Shown here piece after piece: positions 1 to 5,764 of a stretch of DNA of 5,764 nucleotides (positions within the stretch are counted from its first letter, which is position 1; every line of letters begins with the position of its first letter). The stretch spans positions 1 through 5,764 of the forward strand of contig DFWO01000107.1 in the NCBI GenBank assembly GCA_002380945.1, given 5' to 3'. The notes beneath the pieces are model-generated. The model did not search any database. It worked only from the letters and a program-made list of their open reading frames with translations, and was not told the DNA's origin. The DNA comes from Methylococcaceae bacterium UBA4132. Lineage in GTDB: Bacteria > Pseudomonadota > Gammaproteobacteria > Methylococcales > Methylomonadaceae. Both the position numbers and the translations under genes were made by a program.

Positions 1-24
1 CGATCGTCAATGCCTAACTTCTAT
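1..24 (+). repeat. Left 24-bp terminal inverted repeat
   Basis: These bases are the exact reverse complement of 5741–5764. The identity ends abruptly: base 25 (T) does not match its counterpart, and nothing convincing continues inward. The outer tip is the palindrome CGATCG. Read outward on the minus strand, the repeat contains TTGACG (10 to 5), one base from a consensus -35 hexamer. It could be a transposon end, the edge of an external insertion sequence, or half of a longer palindromic repeat. No target-site duplication can be assessed because nothing outside the repeat is visible. Confidence 0.93.
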
Positions 25-64
25 TAGTATTGAAACCCCCACTTATAAGGCTACTTAAACCACA
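25..64 (+). promoter_or_regulatory. Short leader of the helicase gene with a weak -10-like box
   Basis: Only 40 bases separate the left inverted repeat from the start codon. TATAAG at 44–49 resembles a -10 hexamer, but no good -35 lies at the proper distance (the TTGAAA at 30–35 is far too close). AAGG at 47–50 is 14 bases before ATG65, too far for a normal Shine–Dalgarno. Transcription from TATAAG would give a leader of about eight bases, so the gene may instead be read from a promoter outside the window. Confidence 0.2.
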
Positions 65-3000
65 ATGGATTGGCTCAACGACCTCGCTAGCTTAGATTTA
101 GAAAGTACAAAAAATGGCGATATTTTTGCCATTGCCGCTGTCTTTCGGAATAAGACTTTTCACAAGAGCAATATTACCCCTACCACTATTCAGTCAGTGT
201 TATGCGACTTGAATGAATTTCTCAGTGATGCACCTTATCTGCTAGGACATAATCTATTAGCACACGATTTAGAGCTGTGTCGTCAGGTTGATTCATCGTT
301 AGCATTTTTACAAAACCCAGCCATCGACACTTTATTGCTTTCGCCATTAGCATTCCCTGAAAATCCTTATCATCGTTTAGTCAAAGATTACAAACTGGTA
401 CGCGATAGCCTTAACGATCCTTTGGCAGATGCAAGAATCGCCTTGAGCTTGTTTGCCGAGGAATGGCTAGCTTTACAAAACAATCCTGCACTATCTTTTT
501 ATGCCTATTGCTTTTCAGGCAACACGCTTTATGCGGGAACATACCACGCTTTAATAATGATGGGCGCGAAGGCATTACCTGTCGGACAACTATTTGATAG
601 TTTTAAAGACTTAACAGTAGAAAAAGTTTGCAACAGTACGTTTAAGAACACGGTGTTGCAGTATTTGCCGAACCCTAAGGCTAGGATTAGCTTAGCTTAT
701 TGCGTGGCATGGTTAAGTGTCTCTGGCGGTAATTCAGTCTTACCTCCTTGGGTCAGGCAGTACAATCCTGAAGTACCAAACATTCTAAAACAATTACGCG
801 ATACGCCTTGCCATTCACCCTCATGCAGTTATTGCCAACAAACACACAATGCCGATGCACAATTACAGCAGTTTTTTGGTTTTGCCAGTTTTCGCCCGCA
901 ACCCAGCATAGAACAAGGCGGTAGTTTGCAACAAGCCATCGTACAGTCGGCAATGGCAGAACAATCTTTACTGGCGATATTACCGACCAGCGGCGGTAAA
1001 TCTTTGTGCTTTCAATTACCCGCTTTAGTGCGTTATCAACGGCGTGGCGTATTGACGATAGTGGTATCGCCGTTACAAGCCTTGATGAAAGACCAAGTGG
1101 ATAATTTACGCAGCAAAACCAGTGCGCCCAATGTTGCCGCGCTCTATGGGATGCTCACGCAACCTGAACGCGGTGATGTGCTGAATAAGGTACGCATGGG
1201 CGATATTGCGCTGTTGTACGTTTCACCCGAACAACTCCGCAATCGTTCCTTTAAAAATGCCATTGCCCAACGAGAAATCGGTTGCTGGGTGTTTGATGAG
1301 GCGCATTGTTTATCCAAGTGGGGGCATGATTTCCGCCCTGATTATTTATACGCGGCGCGATTCATTAAAGAATTTGCCGAGCAGCAAAAAACCGCGTTAC
1401 CGCCTGTCCAATGTTTTACTGCGACGGCAAAGCAAGATGTGAAAGATGAAATCTGTAGTTATTTTCACAACCAGCTAGGACAAGAATTGTTACTGTTCGA
1501 GGGCGGTGTCGATAGAAATAATCTCAGTTTTGAAGTCCGCAGTGTCAATGCGGCGGATAAATACGCGCGTATTCTCGCGCTGTTAGTTGAGCGATTAAGC
1601 GAGGACGCGGATGGCAGTGCGATTATTTATTGCGCCAAACAAAAGCACACCGAAGACTTGGCGGAATATTTACAGGGGCAAAACTGGGAAGTTGCAGCTT
1701 TTCATGCGGGTAAAGACACGGCTGAGAAAAAACATATTCAAGAAAATTTTATCAATGGTAACACCCGCGTCATTACCGCTACCAATGCCTTTGGTATGGG
1801 TATAGATAAAGACAATGTGCGCTTGGTGATTCATGCTGATATTCCAGGTTCATTAGAAAATTATCTGCAAGAAGCAGGACGCGCAGGACGTGACCAACAA
1901 GCCGCCGAATGCGTGTTGTTCTATGATGAGCAGGATATAGAAACGCAATTCAAATTATCTGCCAGTTCACAAATACAACAGCGTGACATTGCCCAGATTT
2001 TGCGCGGTTTGCGGAAAAATAAAAAGGATGCAGATGGTTATACGGTAATAACTAGCGGCGAATTATTGCGTGATGAAGCGGTGGATACCAGCTTTCAATA
2101 CGGCGATTACAGCGCAGACACCAAAGTGTTGACCGCGCTAGCATGGCTAGAACGTGCGGGGTTTATCGAACGCAACGAAAACCGCACCCAAGTGTTTCAG
2201 GGTCGTCCTTTAGTGAACAACATCGAAGAAGCTGAACAGAAAATACAACGGCTGAATTTATCAAAGCGGCAAAAACAACGTTGGTTAGCTATTTTGCAAG
2301 AATTGATGACAGCGGATAACTCCGAAGGTTTTAGTGCCGATGACTTAGCGTGTTTAAGTGAATTTGCCGAAGACGAGCAAGACAAAAAACGCCAGCATAC
2401 TGCCAGTCAGCGCGTTATTATCACCCTGCACGATATGGCACAAGCAGGTTTGATTGAACAAAGCCTATTATTAACCGCGCATATTCGTTTTAAAGTGGCA
2501 AATTCTTCACTGATTATGCTGGAGAAAATTCGCAAATTGGAAAATGCGTTAGTCGCATTGTTACGCGAACAAGCTCCTGATGCCGATAATAATCAAGAAA
2601 CGATTAGCCTGTCCTTACGCCATCTTAATCAGCATTTATTAAACGAAGGGCATGAAAGCAATACCGACAGGCTGCGTTTATTGCTGATTAGTTTAAGCCA
2701 AGATGGACGTGGTTTAGCAGGTTGCAAAGGCAGTATTAAGCTACATTATCGCGGTTTAGATCATTACGGTCTGAGCTTACAACGCAAAACGTGGCAAAGT
2801 TTACAAGGCACAGCAGAACGCCGACTACAAGTCGCAGAAACGGTATTGAACGCCATCGTTGCGCGTGTTCCTGAAAATACCAATGCGTCTGCCGATGTGT
2901 TGGTTGAATTCTCCTCTGAAGATTTATTAGCTGCTGTGCAGTCTGATATGGTGTTGTTAAGCCAGATAAATGACCCGTTAGCCGCCGTGGAACGCGCTTT

Positions 3001-5185
3001 AAATTTTTTACACGAACAAAATATTATTACCTTGCAACAAGGGCTAGCGGTGTTTCGCGCCGCCATGAGTATTCAAGTGTTGCCCGAAGCCAAACCCCGC
3101 CGCTATAACAAAAGCGATTATGAACCGTTGGCACAACATTACGGTGAACGGGTGTTTCAAATTCACGTTATCAATGAATATGCACAGCTAGGTTTAGAAA
3201 AAATTCATCAAGCCTTAGCGTATATCAATTTTTACTTTAGCCAAGACAAAAGCGAATTTGTAAAACGTTACTTTGCTGACCGTAAAGAAATTTTAGAACG
3301 CGCTACCAGTCAACAATCATTTCAACGCATCATCGGCGCATTAAATCCCGAACAAAGTGCGCTAGTAATTAATCACGATGACAGCAATTTACTGATTCTT
3401 GCAGGTGCAGGCTCAGGTAAAACGCGAGTGGTGGTGCATCGTTGTGCGTATTTGTTGCGCGTAAAACGCATACCAGCCAGCGCGATTTTAGTGTTGTGTT
3501 TTAATCGCAATGCGGTGAGCGAATTAAAACGCCGCTTAATTAACTTGGTTGGTGATGATGCCAAAGGCTTGTTAGTGCAAACCTATCACGGTTTAAGTTT
3601 ACGGCTAACAGGTCAAGCCTTGGATTATAGCCATGATAGTACAGTGGATTTTGCCGAGCTGATTAAACAAGCCACCCAATTACTGAAAGGCGAAACTACG
3701 CTATTAGGTTTAGAAGCCGATGAAGTGCGCGACCGTTTACTGGCTGGCTATCGCTATATTTTGGTGGATGAATACCAAGACATTGATGAAGACCAATACC
3801 AACTGATTGCCGCTTTGACAGGACGCATGCTCAATGAAGAACACAAACTCACCATTTTGGCAGTCGGTGATGATGACCAAAATATTTATGCGTTCCGTGG
3901 TGCGAACCTACGTTTTATTCGCCAGTTTCAAAGTGATTACGCGGCGCGTGAACAGTATCTAGTGGAGAATTACCGCTCCAGCCAGCACATTATCGCCGCC
4001 TCCAACGCGCTGATTGAAAATAATCAGGAACGCATGAAGCTACAACATCCCATACGCATTAACGCCGCTAGAAAAAAACAACCAGCAGGCGGTAACTGGG
4101 AGCAACTAGACACACACTTGCGGGGACGAGTACAAAAATTATGCTGTACGGATGAAAACCAACAAGCGGTAGCAGTATTAGAAGAATTACAACGGTTACA
4201 ACGCCTAGATTCAACCTTAGATTGGACACAATGTGCTGTGTTAGCCAAAGAATGGCAATCACTCAATGCCGTCCGCGCTTTATTAGAACAACACGCCATT
4301 TCTGTCAGCATCGCTTTACCAAAAAATAAAAAAATCCGCTTAACGCGTGTACGCGAAATTGCCCAATTTTTAGCGGCAGTCGAACAACAACCGCCACGTT
4401 CGGCGGGCGAATGGCTGGCTTATCTGACCGAACAGTATGTTGAACAAGCCAATAATCCTTGGTTAGCCACCTTGCAATACTGCTTAAATGTGTGGCAACA
4501 AGAAACTTCGGATATAGCAATGCCTAGCGATGCCACGCGCGAGTTTTTATATGAAATCCTACACGATTTACAAAGCGACTGCCGTTTAGGACAAGGCATA
4601 TTTTTAAGTACCATGCACTCTGCCAAAGGCATGGAGTTTAGCCACGTCATCATTCTCGATGCGGATTGGAGCAAAGGCGAATGCGAAGAACAACGCCGTT
4701 TACTGTATGTTGCCATGACTAGGGCTAAAGAAACTTTGTGTTTATTGCAGTGCGAAAACTTGCATAATCCGTTCTTAACTGAAATCAACGGTGATTTTGT
4801 GGTCGAACGCACTGCTGCGCCTACGCCAATAATGACAACGCCGTTGCGTTACGCGCTGTTAGGTTTGGAGGATTTATATTTAGATTATGCGGCTAGATTT
4901 TCGGCTGATAACGCTATACATCGGACTTTAGCCAATTTACAAACAGGTGATTGTCTGAGCATAGCAAGGCATAAAGACAAACTAGCCTTGTTTTACGGTG
5001 AAGTGATGGTCGCGCAACTTTCCAGCAAAACCAGCAACGAATGGCAAGATAAATATCAGTGTATTCAACGCATTCAAATCATTGCACTGTTACAACGTCA
5101 TGCCGAGGATAGAGATGAGAGCTACAGCGCACCTTGTCATATTAACCAATGGGAATTGCCGTTAGTGGAATTTCACTATGCTTGA
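65..5185 (+). CDS. Giant exonuclease-like / RecQ-type (SF2) / UvrD-type (SF1) dual helicase, 1,706 aa
   Basis: This predicted cytoplasmic ATP-dependent DNA-processing enzyme fuses three activities in one chain. Residues 1–135 resemble a DEDDh 3'-5' exonuclease (D11/E13; GHNLLAHD with D68; D122), but Asn117 sits where the catalytic His is expected. C249, C254, C257 and H261 form a possible zinc site. The RecQ core spans about 270–640: FG..FRPQ (271–279), Walker A PTSGGKS (K312), DEAH (411–414) followed by the RecQ aromatic loop CLSKWGHDFRPDY, TATAK (452–456), motif V (NAFGMGID, 574–581) and motif VI QEAGRAGRD (602–610). Winged-helix-like segments follow near 660–725 and 755–815; the usual RecQ zinc-binding cysteines are not seen. 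The UvrD core spans about 1090–1560: LNPEQ (1093–1097), AGAGSGKT (K1119), VDEYQD (1234–1239), GDDDQNIYAFRG (1268–1279), ENYRSS (1301–1306), HSAKGMEF (1518–1525) and LLYVAMTRAK (1546–1555). A C-terminal domain covers about 1593–1706. Both motor families translocate 3'-5' on ssDNA. ATG65 is the first start after in-frame TAA 56–58. No signal peptide or membrane segment is apparent, and the reading frame is intact. Confidence 0.95.
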   Translation: MDWLNDLASLDLESTKNGDIFAIAAVFRNKTFHKSNITPTTIQSVLCDLNEFLSDAPYLLGHNLLAHDLELCRQVDSSLAFLQNPAIDTLLLSPLAFPENPYHRLVKDYKLVRDSLNDPLADARIALSLFAEEWLALQNNPALSFYAYCFSGNTLYAGTYHALIMMGAKALPVGQLFDSFKDLTVEKVCNSTFKNTVLQYLPNPKARISLAYCVAWLSVSGGNSVLPPWVRQYNPEVPNILKQLRDTPCHSPSCSYCQQTHNADAQLQQFFGFASFRPQPSIEQGGSLQQAIVQSAMAEQSLLAILPTSGGKSLCFQLPALVRYQRRGVLTIVVSPLQALMKDQVDNLRSKTSAPNVAALYGMLTQPERGDVLNKVRMGDIALLYVSPEQLRNRSFKNAIAQREIGCWVFDEAHCLSKWGHDFRPDYLYAARFIKEFAEQQKTALPPVQCFTATAKQDVKDEICSYFHNQLGQELLLFEGGVDRNNLSFEVRSVNAADKYARILALLVERLSEDADGSAIIYCAKQKHTEDLAEYLQGQNWEVAAFHAGKDTAEKKHIQENFINGNTRVITATNAFGMGIDKDNVRLVIHADIPGSLENYLQEAGRAGRDQQAAECVLFYDEQDIETQFKLSASSQIQQRDIAQILRGLRKNKKDADGYTVITSGELLRDEAVDTSFQYGDYSADTKVLTALAWLERAGFIERNENRTQVFQGRPLVNNIEEAEQKIQRLNLSKRQKQRWLAILQELMTADNSEGFSADDLACLSEFAEDEQDKKRQHTASQRVIITLHDMAQAGLIEQSLLLTAHIRFKVANSSLIMLEKIRKLENALVALLREQAPDADNNQETISLSLRHLNQHLLNEGHESNTDRLRLLLISLSQDGRGLAGCKGSIKLHYRGLDHYGLSLQRKTWQSLQGTAERRLQVAETVLNAIVARVPENTNASADVLVEFSSEDLLAAVQSDMVLLSQINDPLAAVERALNFLHEQNIITLQQGLAVFRAAMSIQVLPEAKPRRYNKSDYEPLAQHYGERVFQIHVINEYAQLGLEKIHQALAYINFYFSQDKSEFVKRYFADRKEILERATSQQSFQRIIGALNPEQSALVINHDDSNLLILAGAGSGKTRVVVHRCAYLLRVKRIPASAILVLCFNRNAVSELKRRLINLVGDDAKGLLVQTYHGLSLRLTGQALDYSHDSTVDFAELIKQATQLLKGETTLLGLEADEVRDRLLAGYRYILVDEYQDIDEDQYQLIAALTGRMLNEEHKLTILAVGDDDQNIYAFRGANLRFIRQFQSDYAAREQYLVENYRSSQHIIAASNALIENNQERMKLQHPIRINAARKKQPAGGNWEQLDTHLRGRVQKLCCTDENQQAVAVLEELQRLQRLDSTLDWTQCAVLAKEWQSLNAVRALLEQHAISVSIALPKNKKIRLTRVREIAQFLAAVEQQPPRSAGEWLAYLTEQYVEQANNPWLATLQYCLNVWQQETSDIAMPSDATREFLYEILHDLQSDCRLGQGIFLSTMHSAKGMEFSHVIILDADWSKGECEEQRRLLYVAMTRAKETLCLLQCENLHNPFLTEINGDFVVERTAAPTPIMTTPLRYALLGLEDLYLDYAARFSADNAIHRTLANLQTGDCLSIARHKDKLALFYGEVMVAQLSSKTSNEWQDKYQCIQRIQIIALLQRHAEDRDESYSAPCHINQWELPLVEFHYA

Positions 5186-5201
5186 ACAGACACAGATGTT
5201 A

Positions 5202-5228
5202 ATCCAAGCGATGTCTAGCTACTTGGAT
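5202..5228 (+). repeat. Weak inverted repeat just after the stop codon
   Basis: ATCCAAG (5202–5208) and CTTGGAT (5222–5228) can pair as a 7-bp stem with a 13-base loop, 16 bases past the TGA. No T-run follows, so it is not a convincing intrinsic terminator. It could still affect the 3' end of the message, or be chance. Confidence 0.3.
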
Positions 5229-5312
5229 CGGTGATAGCCTTTGAAACAGCAAAATTAGGTCTCATAAGGTCTTAATATTTGAGACAATTATAAATTAGAC
5301 ATTCAACAGAAC

Positions 5313-5322
5313 ATTTCAATCT
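5313..5322 (+). repeat. Extra copy of the palindrome's outer arm (ATTTCAATCT)
   Basis: ATTTCAATCT at 5313–5322 recurs identically at 5598–5607. The inverted form GATTGAAAT lies at 5553–5561. Three copies of a nine-base word within 300 bases could mark binding sites for one regulator or element protein, but short A/T-rich words also recur by chance. Confidence 0.3.
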
Positions 5323-5359
5323 CGTATTCTACCGTTGGGTAAAAAATGTCGTTACAGGT

Positions 5360-5389
5360 TTGACCCACTACCCTATTTTGTTGTATAGG
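5360..5389 (+). promoter_or_regulatory. Candidate sigma70-type promoter in the tail
   Basis: TTGACC at 5360–5365 (5 of 6 to the -35 consensus) is followed 18 bases later by TATAGG at 5384–5389 (4 of 6 to the -10). A transcript would start near 5396 and run rightward through the hairpin at 5461–5475 towards the palindrome at 5553–5606. No open reading frame follows, so any product would be a non-coding RNA or read-through into flanking DNA. AT-rich DNA produces such matches easily. Confidence 0.3.
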
Positions 5390-5460
5390 TTGGCATTTTC
5401 AGAATTAATTTATGTATGCTATTTTTTAACAAAAATATACTCAAAATATCAAACAGATAA

Positions 5461-5475
5461 GCGACATCGTGTCGC
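5461..5475. repeat. Small perfect hairpin
   Basis: GCGACA (5461–5466) and TGTCGC (5470–5475) form a perfect 6-bp stem with the three-base loop TCG. It stands out because it is GC-rich inside strongly AT-rich sequence. It could be an RNA hairpin or a protein binding site; no T-run follows it. Confidence 0.5.
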
Positions 5476-5552
5476 ATGACAAAATGTACGCTAAGTACTG
5501 TCGATTTTTATCTATTGTCACTCAATTCATAAAACATATTTATTCTATCCAC

Positions 5553-5606
5553 GATTGAAATTTAAAAACTTAATCTAGGTTAAGTTTTTAATAGATAATT
5601 TCAATC
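5553..5606. repeat. Large interrupted palindrome (about 21-bp stem)
   Basis: The inner arms TTAAAAACTTAA (5562–5573) and TTAAGTTTTTAA (5580–5591) are perfectly complementary around the six-base loop TCTAGG. The outer arms GATTGAAAT (5553–5561) and ATTTCAATC (5598–5606) are also perfectly complementary. The right side alone carries a six-base bulge (5592–5597, TAGATA). The inner part has A-run/T-run symmetry like a bidirectional terminator, but the stem is almost all A/T. It may be a terminator-like structure, a protein-binding palindrome or a cruciform/recombination site. Confidence 0.6.
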
Positions 5607-5740
5607 TGCATGAGAAAAGCTTCGCTGTATGGACAAAACTAACTGAACTTCATCTATAAATGCACAGAAAAATCATGTGAAACTAGGATTTGGGGAACAA
5701 TGGAACACGGTGAATGCACTTAAACAAAATAACATTATAG

Positions 5741-5764
5741 ATAGAAGTTAGGCATTGACGATCG
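5741..5764 (-). repeat. Right 24-bp terminal inverted repeat
   Basis: This is the perfect inverted mate of bases 1–24, and it finishes exactly at the last base of the window. It carries TTGACG at 5755–5760 pointing out of the window, so a suitable -10 in flanking DNA could form a hybrid promoter. That is common for insertion-sequence ends but untested here. A perfect 24-bp match at both extremes of a 5.8-kb sequence is not expected by chance. Confidence 0.93.

Larger units (their letters stand above)
1..5764. mobile_element. Possible TIR-bounded unit carrying a helicase passenger gene
   Basis: Perfect 24-bp inverted repeats at both extremes enclose a single large gene plus a non-coding tail, as in a non-autonomous transposable unit mobilised in trans. 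No transposase, resolvase or integrase is encoded, and target-site duplications cannot be seen. The repeats could equally belong to insertion sequences or palindromic repeats flanking an assembly contig. Confidence 0.3.
5186..5764. other. AT-rich tail without a recognisable gene
   Basis: I read both strands and found only very short open frames, the longest about 34 codons on the minus strand (5373–5477). None has a ribosome binding site or familiar protein features. Base composition drops sharply relative to the gene; 5401–5460 contains 10 G/C in 60. The stretch holds a promoter-like pair, several inverted repeats and the right terminal repeat, each listed separately. Its composition and structure suggest regulatory or element-end DNA rather than coding sequence. 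Confidence 0.75.

Noticed and set aside
30..37. ATTGAAAC-like end resembling the 3' end of some CRISPR repeats
   Set aside because: There is only one copy and no regularly spaced repeats; the similar GATTGAAAT at 5553 belongs to a palindrome.
4420..4812. 130-codon minus-strand open frame and other long frames opposite or inside the helicase gene
   Set aside because: They lie entirely within a gene whose conserved helicase motifs fix the plus-strand frame, and their translations show no protein-like motifs.
5259..5285. GTCTCA / TGAGAC inverted repeat as a terminator of the helicase gene
   Set aside because: The stem is only 6 bp with a 15-base loop and no T-run afterwards.
5385..5397. ATAGGTTGGCATT resembling a degraded copy of the terminal repeat (ATAGAAGTTAGGCATT)
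   Set aside because: Alignment needs two separate deletions and covers only a short word, too weak to call a subterminal repeat.
5373..5477. 34-codon minus-strand open frame starting at an ATG (complement of 5475–5477)
   Set aside because: It has no ribosome binding site and no recognisable features, and it overlaps the candidate promoter and hairpin. A frame this short is expected by chance in AT-rich DNA.
5701..5724. ATG with a GGGGAA purine run just upstream, as a possible small gene at the right edge
   Set aside because: The frame closes after seven codons (TAA), so it cannot encode a useful protein; a purine run next to an ATG can arise by chance.

Overview
The window holds one very large plus-strand gene (65–5185), a 64-base leader, and a 579-base AT-rich tail with no credible gene. 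The gene encodes a 1,706-residue multidomain DNA-processing enzyme. In order, it shows an N-terminal DEDDh-type exonuclease-like fold, a CX4CX2CX3H cysteine/histidine cluster, a full RecQ-type SF2 helicase core, winged-helix-like and other uncharacterised middle segments, a full UvrD/Rep-type SF1 helicase core, and a C-terminal all-purpose-looking domain ending in a Trp-Glu/Glu-Phe strand pattern. Each family assignment rests on motifs read directly from the sequence. The combined function (DNA-end processing, recombination control or defence against foreign DNA) is inference.

The two window ends are perfect inverted copies of each other: bases 1–24 are the exact reverse complement of bases 5741–5764, and the match stops sharply after base 24. 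The outermost six bases (CGATCG) are themselves a palindrome. Three explanations fit. The window could be a complete terminal-inverted-repeat element carrying a passenger gene. It could be a contig bounded by two copies of an insertion sequence that lie outside it. Or it could be a contig broken at two copies of a palindromic repeat. No transposase, integrase or replication gene is present, so autonomous mobility is not supported.

The tail (5186–5764) is clearly more AT-rich than the gene; for example, 5401–5460 has only 10 G/C in 60. It contains a promoter-like pair (5360–5389), a small GC-rich hairpin (5461–5475) and a large interrupted palindrome (5553–5606). These are compatible with an untranslated RNA or a regulatory/mobile-element end, but they do not prove either.

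Organism: a bacterium, with gammaproteobacterial affinity as a weak guess. The grounds are the E. coli-like RecQ aromatic-loop motif, moderate GC in the gene and frequent TTA/TTG leucine codons. No rRNA, tRNA or taxonomic marker gene is present to settle this.
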